Shown here: positions 33,271-44,199 of the stretch, piece by piece
How positions within the stretch are numbered: the first letter of the stretch is position 1
Layout: every line of letters starts with the position of its first letter
From: Haemaphysalis longicornis
Lineage: Eukaryota; Arthropoda; Arachnida; Ixodida; Ixodidae
DNA: 64,000 nucleotides
NCBI GenBank assembly: GCA_013339765.2
Contig: CM023454.1
Coordinates: 142,292,593 to 142,356,592 of the forward strand
Reading direction: 5' to 3'
Notes under the pieces: model-generated
Databases searched by the model: none
What the model was told of the DNA's origin: nothing
What the model saw: only the letters and a program-made list of their open reading frames with translations
Translations under genes and position numbers: made by a program

Positions 33271-35531
33271 TACTTATTTATTTATTTATTTATTTATTTA
33301 TTCGCATACCCTCAGGGCCCAGGTGAATTACAGAGGGTAGTGGGTGGTAACAAATTTATTGGAGAAATATACCAGAGGTAATATTATGAAAACACCAGCT
33401 GTTTACACAAACAGTACAGACAATGAGATAGGTATATCAACAGGTCATGCTTATTAACAGATCATGCTTACACCAACTTGTGCAGCGCATGCTTAAAGGA
33501 AGCATGCGTTGCACAAGTTGGTGTGAGCAGTCATATAACCCAGCTATACGCCAGCAGAGTCGGCGCTGCACAGATTTGGATGGCGAAATTACAAATACAA
33601 CGGACCTTCACTTGAGAAGGCTACATAAGCAAATAAACACTTCCTAAGTCAGTGTACGTAAAAACATAACGGCAAACACATTTTCACATAAACAGTCTGG
33701 AAACCGCATACCTACAAGGCACGACGTCTAAGATTTCGGCAATTCCACGTAGCAGTTGATTCCATTTAACAGATGCGCTCGGTACAAATGAATCGTGAAA
33801 GCAATTTGTATGACAATATGGAATGCCTACTTTGAATCGATGATCAACGCGCGCTGTTATGTACGATGGTTTTGTTAAAAGTCTTCCCTTACGAATGAAA
33901 TTGCCATTATATTTTTTCTGGAATAGGCACAAACGCTTTATTTGCCTGCGGTGCTCCAGTAGTGGTAGAGATAAAGTCGTTTTCATTGCGGTGACGCTGC
34001 ACATACGATCATAATTTTAAAGTATGAAGCGACATGAACGATTTTGAAACGCCTCCAATTTGTCTGTGTGTGATGTAATACCAAGATGGCAAACAGTAGC
34101 CGCATATTCAAATTTCGAACGAACAAAAGTTTTATATACAATTACTTTCAGTAAGCCTGGTGAAGAAATAAAAATGATAGGAATATAGCCTGACATACGG
34201 TTGGCATTACAATATAATCTAGGTGAGGTTCCTATGACAAGTTAGAAGACACTATAACACCTAAATATTTGTTCGACGGCGCAACTTCACGACAAACATT
34301 GTTTAGTGAGTATTCGGCAGGTGTAGTGTGAACTCAAGAAATGCGCATGCTTTTCCTCTTTTTAATATTAGGTACAGGTTTTCTAATTCACACCAATCCC
34401 AAATACTGTCACTATCTGATTGCAGAATTTGGACGTCGTTGTTGGTTATTTGCCTGTAAATAACACAATCATCGCAAAACGACTGACAGAAGAGCTGATG
34501 CTATTTGGAAGGTCATTTATATAAATTAGAAATAGGAGAGGCCCCAGGACAGATTCTTGGGGTACCCCTAAATGAACCGAAGAAATATGCAAGTCTATAT
34601 TGTTCAAGGTTACGAACTGATATCGGTTAGTCCAAAAGGAACGCAACCACGCAAGTATATTATGATCTAGGTTTCGTTTAGAAATTAAGAAAAAAATTAG
34701 ATCACGCGAAACCGAAACAAATGCTTTAGAACAATCTAGAAATATGCAGTCTGTAAAACATCCCCGATGAAAAGAATAGTGTACATCACGAGTGAAACAC
34801 ACTAGCTGGGCCTCACAAGAGTATTTATTACTGAAACCATAATGGGATGGGCTGAAAAATAAATTACTCTCCAAAAAATGTACAATGTGGCTATAAATGA
34901 CGTGCTAAATCATTTTGGACAGAATACTAGTTAATTACACAGGCCTGTAGTTACTAGAAGGAAAGTGATCACCAGGCTTGTAAAGCGGTGTAATTTTCCC
35001 AATTTTTCATTCATTAGGGATGCAGCTAATCTAAAGCTACTGAGTGAAATGTTTTGTAAAAACGATAGAACTGTTTTTTAGTGTTGATAAAAAAATTTCA
35101 GCTTATATTTTCAACACCACTTGACCAAGAAATTTTAAATTTCTCTATTATACGGGTAATACCTAGTGGGTCGAAAGCTATGGGTTCCATTGGACAGAAA
35201 CTGAAGCATGTACTATCTGTAAAAGTAGATGCAGAGACGGTAGGGTGGTACGTAGTAAATGCAACGTTGAAACAATCAGCATACTGGTCAGAAGGGATTG
35301 TCGCAACGTCTGGGGTCTTAAATTTTATAGTACAAGTATCGCGTTTGGTTACAATTTGCCATAATTGCTTAGGGCTGTTATTAATATGGACCGAAAAATA
35401 ACCGTGAAAAATAAATTCTTTCCATTTTCGATTGAGTCCTGTATGTAGCAGCTGCTAATTTTTATGCACCCCATCGAAGGGCTGAGTTTTGACCTTTGGC
35501 TGAGCGAATAGCGCATTGCACTTCTCTGTGT
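33271..35531 (-). pseudogene. CR1/Jockey-group LINE relic 2 (minus)
   Basis: The minus strand starts near 35531 within the EN-RT linker (ITALSNYGKL, matching the 'NSPKQFW' region). The RT lies at 34446-34874: FLDCSKAFVSVSRDLIFFLI, SVHLGVPQESVLGPLLFLIY and INDLPNSISSSVSRFA. A frameshift falls exactly at the catalytic box. The C-terminal domain lies at 33684-34004 (KRLCLFQKKYNGNFIRKG ... FVPSASVKWNQLL). The tail is (AAAT)n on the minus strand at 33271-33302. It belongs to the same group as LINE D but is separately diverged. A 25-bp-arm hairpin interrupts its 3' UTR at 33470. Confidence 0.72.
33470..33524. repeat. Hairpin, 25-bp arms, 5-nt loop
   Basis: The left arm 33470-33494 begins ACACCAACTTGTGCAG. 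The right arm 33500-33524 is its reverse complement with one mismatch, and the loop is AAAGG. It lies in the 3' UTR of the minus-strand CR1-like relic. TCATGCTTA is also directly repeated just outside the left arm. Confidence 0.85.
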
Positions 35532-35654
35532 TTTCACTATTTGTAGAGTGACGTGAGTGAAGTAAAGTGACGTCTAATGGGTAATCGTTGTGTGTGCCAT
35601 TTACAGCTTTGCTTTCCAACCACATTCTCAGGGTAAATTGGCGCGAATTTTTTT
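35532..35654 (+). repeat. Dispersed 125-bp repeat, copy 2
   Basis: The partner of 19169-19293, in the same orientation on the plus strand, again ending in GGCGCGAATTTTTTT. Here it touches the 5' end of a minus-strand LINE, so its orientation relative to the neighbouring LINE is opposite to copy 1. That argues it is an independent repeat rather than LINE 5' sequence. Confidence 0.65.
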
Positions 35655-38274
35655 AATAGGCGTCGTTATTTAGGGAAGGACTCACTTTGTTGGGGTTTGG
35701 TTGATTGCTTTCAAGTAACGTATCGTGGTAATATTGTTAGCTTGTGACGCGCCAAGATATTTATGTCAGGGGTATGCACGGCTAATTCGCTATCATTGCG
35801 ACACTAAAATTTCTGCCTTCATTCAGCATCAGTGTATTTTTCTGGGTAGTGGTTGTAATCTGACCAAAAGTTTTGGTGCCTACATTTCATAAAATATCAT
35901 TACAGCACTTTTTATCGACTTCCGTTTGAACTGGACTTTATACCATACAGCTTCTGGGTTGACTATAATTGTATGGACGAATGTGGACCGTGGTGTACAG
36001 TTATTAATTTTGATTAAGGCATGTCTAGTTTTCTTGCACGTATGCCCATCTAATCAGTCCATGAGAACGAAGAGAATATTGCTAGGTAGACGTTAGTTGT
36101 TTGGTTAGTTGGGATTCCCATTTTTGTAGGAAATTTTGTATCTTGAACGTTTGCAGAGCGCATTAGGTTCAGGTCAATAGAAAGCGGTGAAACATCTATC
36201 AGGCCTGGGTGATATGATAGGGAGGAGACTGGATCAAGCGGGGATGTTAGAATAAGATAAGAACAAAATAAGAAACATCTCAGAAACATAAGATGTACAA
36301 TCCCTTTTAGAAGTATTGAATTATCTTAGGGCGTTCTGCTATTGGGACTCCAGGTGCCTTCTTGACAAATGCCGACGTGCAGAACGTAAAGGCAATTAAA
36401 TGAGTACGTATTTGGATCATTTTTAAGCGAACAAGTAGACAGCAAAAAGACATAATTTTTAATAAACTTGAAAATTTCGTACTTTATTGCTCGCGGAAAA
36501 CGAGCTGAAAGACAAGTTCAGTGGTCAAGTAGCATACAAAATAAACAAGATGAATAAGAGTTCGGGAATCATCTCACTGCCATTTCATTGTCAATAGCGC
36601 TGCACGCTGTTATTTTATTTCAAACGTGCTAAATTTGACGCCGCCGTTCACGAGCCGCTAGCCTCAGCGTGTATACACGACAAAATACAAAACAAAAAGT
36701 ACCAAACAAAAACATTCCTCGCAAGAATATACCAGGCCTAAAGAAGCACGTGTTCCAAGGCCGGAGCAATCGTCACATTAGCCAGCAAATGTTCCATCGG
36801 GGTGAAAGAAATGCTACTAAGGCGTCGCGCTGCGGTGCTTCCGTGACCATCGCAGCACCTCTGCAGGAAGCGAGAAATTAGGCGCACCTGCGAACTAAAA
36901 AAGGACGCGCATGAGCCCAGCGCTGGTATCGACAACAGGCACCAGACCTCCAAAGTGCGCATCAGTGGCTTTTCTCACGTTCGCGCCTGCATTGCTTTCA
37001 GTGACGTCTTGCACAACTCATCTGCAAGTTTGTTGCCAACGGTGACACCCGCTAGTCACGACGACGTACGTCCTCCCAAAGTCGTTCACAGGGCAAGTGT
37101 AAAGCCTTAGCAGGCTTAATTACGCTTTTACTGCAAATCAGTATTTGTCTAACCCGCCAGTTTTTATTCTGTAGTCATCGATTTACTCAGCGCCGCTCAG
37201 GGGCTCTTTCTCGGCACCGCTGACACCTCTTTCCGAACTATTTACCCCCTCTCCTCCACCGATGGCCCTTTGCAAAGTTGCGCAGTCGGCAGCTAACGGC
37301 GGTAGTGCGGTTATCGGATGATTGCGAAAATAAACAGAAGCGCCGATGGGCGTAAGAAATTCACTGCCATTTACTAAACACTAATATGAAATATGTGCGG
37401 AGCGCGAGCTGCAGCCTGTTTCTGTTACGGCGCATTCTTGCTGCGTCACGGAAAGTGTTCGCGTGACCAGCGAACGCCCGGCGGCGTGCGCTACTCTGCT
37501 GCTATACGCGTCGAGCATCGTGATCGCTGCACAGCCTGTCGCCGCTTCTCCGCGGCATTTACGGAATTAGCGCTGCGTGGCAGATAGGTGGCCATTCAGT
37601 GTTTTGGTTCTCCTTCGCTATGTTTTGCCTTTCGGCGTAATAAACTTGGTTTGTGGACGTCTATAAGCAAATTCCACTTTTAGGGCACTCACAAAAAAAC
37701 AGCTGCGTTTGGTAGAAGCGCTCCAACGCCAACAAGAGCTACCCGGGTGTACGGTTTTGCGCGCTTCTTGGCCGCTATTGCGTGCGTCGGCGACGGCAGC
37801 AGTATATCACCACTGTCACCTTCGAACACATCAGCACAAGTAAATTCTATTTATTGTCGACTCATTTAGACCTGATATTGCACTGTAGGAGGTTGGTTCG
37901 TTTTGCAGTGCAGACAACAAATGCGGCTTTGCTTCGAATATGTACGTCGTAGGAAAATATTTCCGGGATGTGATAACCCAATAGCGGACATTAACTTCTG
38001 CCGTTTATGGGAATATAAGCCACACGAAAATATTAGTACACTCAAAGGCTGTGCGTTATTAAATATGGGCCTACCCTCCTAAAAAGTTCCATATATACGA
38101 AAATATTGGAATTGGAATACGGAGTGCTTTCCTAGAATGACACAAAGCCGCAACAAAGCACGGAATATTTTTGAGAAAAACACATGAAAGAAATAGGGCA
38201 TACTTATAAAAAAATTTGACACCAATTTTATGTCTGTAAGTTCACTAGAACCGCCAAATCATTGTCCGTATGAA
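35655..38274. other. Unassigned region
   Basis: 2.6 kb with no recognised coding or repeat feature. The segment 37380-37600 is richer in CpG than its surroundings and has a short plus frame without known motif. Confidence 0.45.
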
Positions 38275-38478
38275 TTCCGTATATACGGAGTATACGGAAA
38301 ACATACGGAGTTGCATTTTGCTTATTATTGAAAACAAAAACACGAAACCTGTGCCAAGTGTTTTCATTGCGCACAATAATGTGATCCCTGGTTTTTATAC
38401 TAACATCTACTTTAGGTGTGCTTGGGGGAGGCATAATCCGTATCAACTCCGTATTCCCATAATTCCGTATATACGGAA
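38275..38478. mobile_element. Foldback/MITE-like element, about 204 bp
   Basis: Both ends carry the palindrome TTCCGTATATACGGA (38275-38289 and 38463-38477). Inside each, a related ATACGGAGTTG motif is repeated in inverted orientation, so the terminal 35-40 bases form imperfect inverted repeats. No coding capacity. No clear target duplication. From 38479 to 38909 nothing else was recognised. Confidence 0.55.
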
Positions 38479-38909
38479 CGTCCCAGTAGGGTACTCACGC
38501 CTTGTAGCAAGAACCACGGCATAAGATAATGAAACCGCGAAAAAATCAAAGCTCTGCAAGTCAGGAATAAATAAAAAAGTCATGCGGAATAAAAAAAAAA
38601 CTAATGCAGCTTTGGAAATCCTAAAGACGTTTGTTGAAGCAAGGTAGTATTCACCAGACCAACAAGATGTGAAATGCACTGATATTTTGCAGGACTTGGG
38701 CGGGGGAGAACGAGGGGGGCGCTCAACTATCGTTGCTTGCACATGCGTAGCAAAGTCAACGAATGAACCTTTTACTAATCACACACACGAGCTGGCGTTA
38801 ACTTTCCGTTTATTTTTCGCCCTTCAACAAACGGCAGGTCACTCGGCGGACGCATTTTTTGAATACAGGGTAGGCAGTTCACAAGCGATACGAGGTGTCT
38901 TTGTAAGCT

Positions 38910-39030
38910 TTGATTGATTGATTGTAGGGTTTAACGCGCAGACGCAACTTAGGCGATGAGGCGCGCATTAATTTTGACTACCTGGAGATCCTTAACTGGG
39001 GCCGAAATGTTGTACACACGCGTGCTCGTT
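38910..39030 (-). repeat. Tick-type SINE fragment, rearranged
   Basis: TTGATTGATTGATTG followed by AGGGTTTAACGCGCAGACGC and GACTACCTGGAGATCCTTAA resembles the 3' body and (CAAT)n tail of a tRNA-derived SINE common in hard ticks, read on the minus strand. The following GCCGAAATGTTGTACACACG (39001-39020) resembles an upstream piece of the same SINE but in the opposite orientation, suggesting an internal inversion. The consensus is from memory, so a repeat-library search is needed. Confidence 0.5.
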
Positions 39031-39980
39031 GTAATAGTGTGGTATCTGCTGAGGCCCTCTGATTTCGGTTTACGCTACATTCTGCATTCTCCCTGTCATA
39101 TGATGATGTTTCGAAGAAGAGTGTAGTCACGGACGCACAATAATTACTCTATAAGGGCGTCTGCGTGCTTCTTGTGAAGGGTAAATGTAACATATGAATG
39201 TTTCCGAGCACGCACCTCGCGACGAGACGACCCAGCATTAAATTTGTCGTTGTTTGCTGACTCCCGAGTATAATTTTGCATTGTCCATCGCACTTTTTTC
39301 GTAGCCTATTTCTGAAAATATCTGAGATGTGATATTGGCAAACGTAACTTGCGTGCTGTGAGGTATGAGTGCTCCGCTAGATTATTTAAGCACACAAAGT
39401 CGATTTACATCGTAGTGTAAGGCCGCAACATGACCATCGGAGGAAACACTGCTTACTGAGACACTGCCACTAAATTTCAGGAGCAGCGGAGTTGCAATCA
39501 GTTGCATGCATATGCCGGCTTCGGGGCGGCGGTCTGCGGCCCACCTGGCGCCCAATCAGACTGAATGTATCGCACTGAGATAGCGTTATAAACATTTATA
39601 CTCTCGTAAACACACCACGCTTGCAAAGAGAGTTCCTGCTCCACATTATTTTGTATTTCGAACACGCACAAATGGCAAATCGCAGTCTTGAACGAGTCCC
39701 AAAAGCAACGGCGACAGTGGGGAGTGAGGCGGAAACTCCCGCGGCTGCTTTCGAAACGGACCGCTGGGGAATTTCAGTGGCGCCCCTACAGGCCGCGCTT
39801 GAGGCGTATATACCTCGCAGTGCACCGCCGCCCCCGGCCACCATGTTGCAACTTGTGTTTGAACCTCCAACGCCAACTACACGTGGTTTGCATTAGCGGA
39901 TAATGAAACAGCGTCTGGGGAAAGTGCAAACGGGAGGGCGCTCCTTGGTGGTGTCGCATGAGACGTGTGAGGGAAAGGCA
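39031..39980. other. Unassigned, CpG-rich toward the right end
   Basis: No gene recognised. From about 39680 CpG content rises sharply against the AT-rich surroundings. A 70-90 codon plus frame (39621-39896) has no known motif. Confidence 0.4.
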
Positions 39981-39988
39981 TTTAAATA
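39981..39988 (+). promoter_or_regulatory. TATA-like box candidate
   Basis: TTTAAATA in a CpG-rich context, 49 bases before an ATG (40037) that opens a signal-peptide-like frame. Spacing would suit a start site near 40012. Purely positional evidence. Confidence 0.2.
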
Positions 39989-40036
39989 GATGACGCCGTA
40001 GCCGCGCATGTAGTGCTCCACATCACCCTTCGCTGG

Positions 40037-40213
40037 ATGCTCCTCTCTGTTTTCTTTCTTTCGTCGCTGCTGCATTCCTTCCCTCGTTTAAGCGGACATA
40101 AACAGACGCCACTCCCGCTAAGCCCAGGACGGGCACCTAAAACGACCGAAACCTACCGCCACTGTTTCCACTCACATTCACTTCGCCAAGTAGCTGGGAC
40201 TCCCTTCCGGTAG
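40037..40213 (+). CDS. Small frame with signal-peptide-like N-terminus, 58 aa
   Basis: ATG 40037 opens MLLSVFFLSSLLHSFPRLSG, a hydrophobic leader of secretory type. A short basic, Pro- and His-containing tail follows, with a stop at 40211-40213. No family was recognised, and there is only one Cys. The 3' end overlaps the start of the diverged duplication at 40178. It could be a first exon, a tiny secreted peptide or chance; no splice donor was chosen with confidence. Confidence 0.18.
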   Translation: MLLSVFFLSSLLHSFPRLSGHKQTPLPLSPGRAPKTTETYRHCFHSHSLRQVAGTPFR

Positions 40214-40410
40214 AAGAAAAACTTCCCCACTTGGAATGCCGGCTTGAGCTCATATTTCCTTTTCAGCCTAGAAGGCCTCCCGAGTGACATTTTCGCCGGT
40301 GCCTTACGTTTGCGCGCCATCACCGGTTGCCGGTTTATGCGTGCACGGTGTGCGGGTAGAAAAAGGTGAGCATGCACGCACAGTTAGGCTTCATGCCGCT
40401 ACCGATGAAT
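40178..40410 (+). repeat. Diverged direct duplication, unit 1
   Basis: It matches 40741-40990 in the same order: TTCACxTCG...GAGTAGC, CTTGGAAxGCCGGCxTGAGC, CGGTTTATGCGTGC and CTTCATGCC. By eye there are many substitutions and indels, so the duplication is old. Confidence 0.55.
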
Positions 40411-40740
40411 TTCGGTTGTGCTGGTGGGAGATTTAGATGTCGAAATAAATGGATCAATGCGATTAGTCGGTTGTCCTCCTTAATTGAGTGGCTCGGGGGC
40501 GTTGATTACAGACACCTTACACAAACAGTAAGACGCATACTAGGAGGAAGAAAAGCACACAGGCACATCTTTGTACGGGAGAAAAAAGCTTAAGGGCATC
40601 CAGGCTTTTAATCGTTATGGGATGGGTGCGTGCCGTTCGTTTGGTGGAAGAAGAGCAAGAATTGAAGCGTTGCCTCGAATACAAGGGCGAATGGGCTCAA
40701 AAACAACAGAAAGCTGCTGGCGCCGCCCTTACCGCCTTAA

Positions 40741-40990
40741 GTTCACCTCGTCGAGTAGCCGCGAATCCCTCCCGGATGAACAGCAACTTGCCCGCTTGGA
40801 ACGCCGGCGTGAGCCAATATCACTTCTTCAGAGGGCTTTCAGGGGATATTTTTTACCCCGTCTTTCACTTCTGAGCACGCGGACATGACCACTTCCCGGT
40901 TTATGCGTGCGCAGGTTCATAGTGGAGAATAGTGGGAGGGAGTTGGGGGGCGTGCATGCGCAGCTATAGGTTTCATGCCCGTAGTGATAG
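40741..40990 (+). repeat. Diverged direct duplication, unit 2
   Basis: The second unit, about 560 bp after the first. It contains GCTTGGAACGCCGGCGTGAGC and CCCGGTTTATGCGTGCGCAG. The 330 bases between the units carry no recognised feature. Confidence 0.55.
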
Positions 40991-42159
40991 ATGGCATGAC
41001 CATTGTGATGCTGCGAGGTTTAAACGCAGACGTTATACGGCCAAATAGGGCCTGTCCGGAGTCCTTAGTGGTAGAGCAGATTGGGTTTGTGTGTCAGGCT
41101 ATTTTTACACGAGCGACGCAAAAGCCGTATCGTTATCTATGTACGTAAAAAGGGGCATGTTACGCAGTTCAGTAGGCTGAGACGTGAAATGAAGTCGTTC
41201 GTTAAAGTCATTACGACAGTTGCGGTAACAGCATGACCCCGGCCTTATACCAACAGTTACATGCTTATGACGTCCCAGGGACACCGACAGCTCCATGCTT
41301 ATCTTCAAGAACAAAGCTTGGATCCTTCAGAGGTTCATTCAGCTGATTGGCTAGGAAGTATGCGCCATCAGAAATTGCGATGAACGTGTTTTGTTTCGTG
41401 CACTCCGCGGACTGCGTCCAGCTTTGCAGGTCATCCTTCTTCACAGAGTGGAAGGGCAATAATTTTTTTAGTGTTTGGACTACATTTTATTTCGCAGTCG
41501 GGTTGATGCACTCATCGTTATGGATCCTGCAGCGAACCGTTCCTTCAGTTTTGTTTACCTCTGCATTTTGCAACCATGGTCTGGCTGGTCCCTAATGTAT
41601 TATCTGTTTTCTAACCAAAGCCCGTATCTTTATTTCTTTCGCATGCCGCACCGGCTATCTCATTTTATAAGGATAGTGTCTTGACCGGCTGTCACTGGCT
41701 AGAATAAACTTCGCTGATCTCTCGTGTTCTGAATGTAATCCTAGCCCCCAGACCGTTTCGTGGAAAGATAAACGCGCAAGGGGCTGCGACCCAACATTGG
41801 GTTCGCTGACAATCGTCGTTCGCCGCCATTGTGTGGACTGCTCCTACGCGGACTGTGGGCTCCTTCCGTTCTAGCCAAGCAAATGATCGCTTCAAAAACC
41901 TTTGTTCCTTTCAGTAAGCGGCATAACCTTTGGTTCCGCTACAATATCACAAGTCATCTTGTATCTGAGAACACAAAAACGGCGCCTTATTCTGAGAAAA
42001 GGCAAGTTGTCATTCATATATTTTGAAATATAATTCATTTATTTCTGTCATTGGGTATGCAAATTATAGAGATGGCGAGAGCATGCCCACACGTCTGAAA
42101 GGTTTGTAGTTTTCTTATGGTGATAGAAAATAGCTAGCGCAAGGAAGACGAGAACGAGG
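40991..42159. other. Unassigned region
   Basis: No gene or repeat was recognised. Frames are short and without motifs. Confidence 0.45.
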
Positions 42160-42206
42160 AAGGTAACAACAGACTCTGTTGTTACCTTTAAACAACAGAG
42201 TCTGTT
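42160..42206. repeat. Compound palindrome at the end of I-like LINE 3
   Basis: 42160-42173 and 42175-42188 are perfect 14-bp inverted arms around one C (AAGGTAACAACAGA / TCTGTTGTTACCTT). AACAACAGAGTCTGTTAC then repeats part of the same words at 42191-42206. The LINE 3 reading frame is lost at this point. Confidence 0.85.
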
Positions 42207-42886
42207 ACGACAAACTTGTGCTCCTTCACAGGATTCAACATGCTGTTAAGAGTAATTTCTGGGTCTGGGTAGACCGTACGCTTCCTGGAGAACACAACCA
42301 AAGACCTCTTTTAAGGATTAAATTCAAAACCATTTTTGTCTGCCCACCCGGCAAGATTCTTGAAACCAAGCTGGACTTAAGCTTCGCAGATTGACATATT
42401 ACAAGATTTAAAGAAAATGTGGACGTCATCTACATACATATAATAAAAGATGGTAGGTGGCAATGCCTTTCTAATAGACGTAATCATAACTGTGAAAAGT
42501 GCAGCTCCACACTTCACCTACTAGCACGCCATTTTCTTGCACATGAACCTTTGACAGTGCAGAACTAAACCTCACACGAAAGGTTCTCTCCGGCATATAC
42601 CTACAAAGGATGCTCAACATGTTGCCCGAAACACCGATTGACTTGAGTTCACTCTTGATGTCGTACCGTCAAGCGGTGTCATGGGCTTTCCCGGTGTCGA
42701 AAAACACCGTAAGGCCAAACTGTTTCTGCACGAAGGCACCCTTGACATATGATTCAAGAGTGAGAAGTTGGTAATTCGTAGATCGCCCCACCCTGAAGCC
42801 TGCCTGGCAGCTCAGGAGAAAGCCTTTTTACTCCAAGAAGTACACAAATAGTCCGCTGATTATCTTCTCGAGAAACTTGCACAGGC
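42207..42886 (-). pseudogene. I-like LINE 3: RT palm and thumb
   Basis: Frames from 42886 read CKFLEKII, QAGFRVGRSTNYQLLTLESY, then VFFDTGKAHDTAWRYDIKSE (with one changed codon) and GVSGNMLSILCRYMPERTFR. The catalytic box MYVDDVHIFF is intact at about 42437. Beyond it come KSCNMSICEA, WADKNGFEFNP and VKEHKFVV, after which homology stops at the palindrome. The 'EKAYDT-W-Y-I---L---G--GN-L' pattern is typical of tick I-like LINEs. Confidence 0.75.
42882..42886 (+). repeat. Target-site duplication of gypsy 2, left copy
   Basis: CAGGC directly before the LTR; the same five bases follow the other LTR at 47185-47189. Confidence 0.85.
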
Positions 42887-43048
42887 TGATGTATCTGTGA
42901 CGTAAAGCCAGCCGAAGCAACTGTTATCACCACTGCTCCTTCTCATTCCCTCCCTCTTAACCCGTCTCGCACAGCGCTACATTAACCCGCGCTCTCGGAA
43001 TAAACGCGTGGTCTCGGCCCAGCCACTGACCCCGGCGTGTTAGTTTCA
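42887..43048 (+). repeat. 5' LTR of gypsy 2
   Basis: 162 bp, TGATGTATCTGTGACG to GTGTTAGTTTCA. A GCTCTCGGAATAAACGCG segment contains AATAAA at 43000-43005, a likely polyadenylation signal in the LTR. Confidence 0.9.
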
Positions 43049-43066
43049 CTGGCGACAAGGATGGGA
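43049..43066 (+). other. Primer-binding-like site of gypsy 2
   Basis: CTGGCGACAAGGATGGGA directly follows the 5' LTR; TGG begins at the second base. Elements of this group often have a TGGCGAC-type site here. The tRNA was not identified. Confidence 0.55.
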
Positions 43067-43189
43067 TGAGAAAGAGGCGTCAACTCAGTCCGCCATGACC
43101 GCCGCACCCACGGGAGGATACGCCAGCCCGCCGCAGTTCGACGAGACAAACGACAGAGACGAGCGAACGAGACGAGCCCAATTACCAGG

Positions 43190-43840
43190 TTCGGATGGAA
43201 GCCTTCTTTGAGGGAAATGGCATCACGGAGGACTCAAAGAAGCGGGCCCTAGTGGTGACTGCACTGTCCACCCACACCGTCGACGTACTGAGCGGACGTT
43301 GTGCTCCGGATGAGGGGAATGAACTTTTGTACCCACAAGTAGTAGCCTTGCTTTAGCAGCACGTTTCGCCGCAACTGAACGAGATAGCACAGTCTTTTAA
43401 GTTCTTCACCCGCAACCAGCTGCCCGGCGAACCGGTCACGGATTTTATCGTGGCGATTCCACAGATAGCGGACACCTGCAATTCTGGCAAATCGTTGGGT
43501 AGAATGCTACGAGATCGCATCGTGGGTGGACTGCAAAGCGTAAAACTGCGTCGGAAGCTGCTCGCGAAACCACAGCTGACGAGGACCGAAGCGGAAAAAA
43601 TTGCGATATCAGCCGAAATGGCCGAAGCGAACGCTCAAGAGATGGTAAGCCCCACCGCTGAGGGAAGTGTGTATGCGCTAGGAGGCTAGCCCTATCGCCT
43701 AAGAAGCCGTGCACAGATTGTTGCGTGCTACCGATGCGGAGCAAAAGGGCACGGACCCGAGGATTGCCGCTTCCGCTCGGCGTCATGCTTCAATTGCAAA
43801 CAATGAGGTCATATCGCCCGAGCCTGTTGCCCCCGTGAGA
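43190..43840 (+). pseudogene. gag of gypsy 2
   Basis: Capsid-like sequence starts near 43193 (RMEAFFEGNGITEDSKKRAL, then VVTALSTHTVDVLSGRCAP). After a stop near 43354 it continues with LNEIAQSFKFFTRNQLPGEP, LGRMLRDRIVGGLQSVKLRR and KIAISAEMAEANAQEM, the classic gypsy capsid end. From about 43712 two zinc knuckles follow in another frame: CYRCGAKGHGPEDC and, with an in-frame stop inside, CFNCKQ-GHIARACC. Gag would package the RNA. Confidence 0.82.
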
Positions 43841-43959
43841 GTGGTCTCGAGGCGGGGTGCCACCACTGCGCCAAGTACACGCCTTGTCCTTACGGGAGGA
43901 AGACACGTGCACGGATGGTATGTTCGCGCTAGAGGCAGCGAACAGTCAAATCGGCCATA

Positions 43960-44180
43960 TCGGCATTACGCAATCCCATCGTGCGCACCTTGGAGTGTGC
44001 TGGGGTTCCACTGGACATGCAGGTCGACACAGGCTCACCGGTTTCGGTCATCACGTGGCCGACATATGAGCGGAACAAAGCAGTGTGGCCCAAGCTGCGT
44101 GGTTCACCATTAAAACTGACCTGCTTCCTGGGACGGCTTCCAGTGCGGGGACAACCTAAGCTCAAGGTTTCGTGCTGAAA
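43960..44180 (+). pseudogene. Aspartic protease of gypsy 2
   Basis: The frame from 43981 reads RTLECAGVPLDMQVDTGSPV followed by SVITWPTYERN. The DTG active-site triad is intact, unlike in gypsy 1. LKLTCFLGRLPVRGQPKLKV covers the flap side. The frame stops at 44176-44178. Confidence 0.78.
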
Positions 44181-44199
44181 CAGGTCGAAGGATGGCTCT

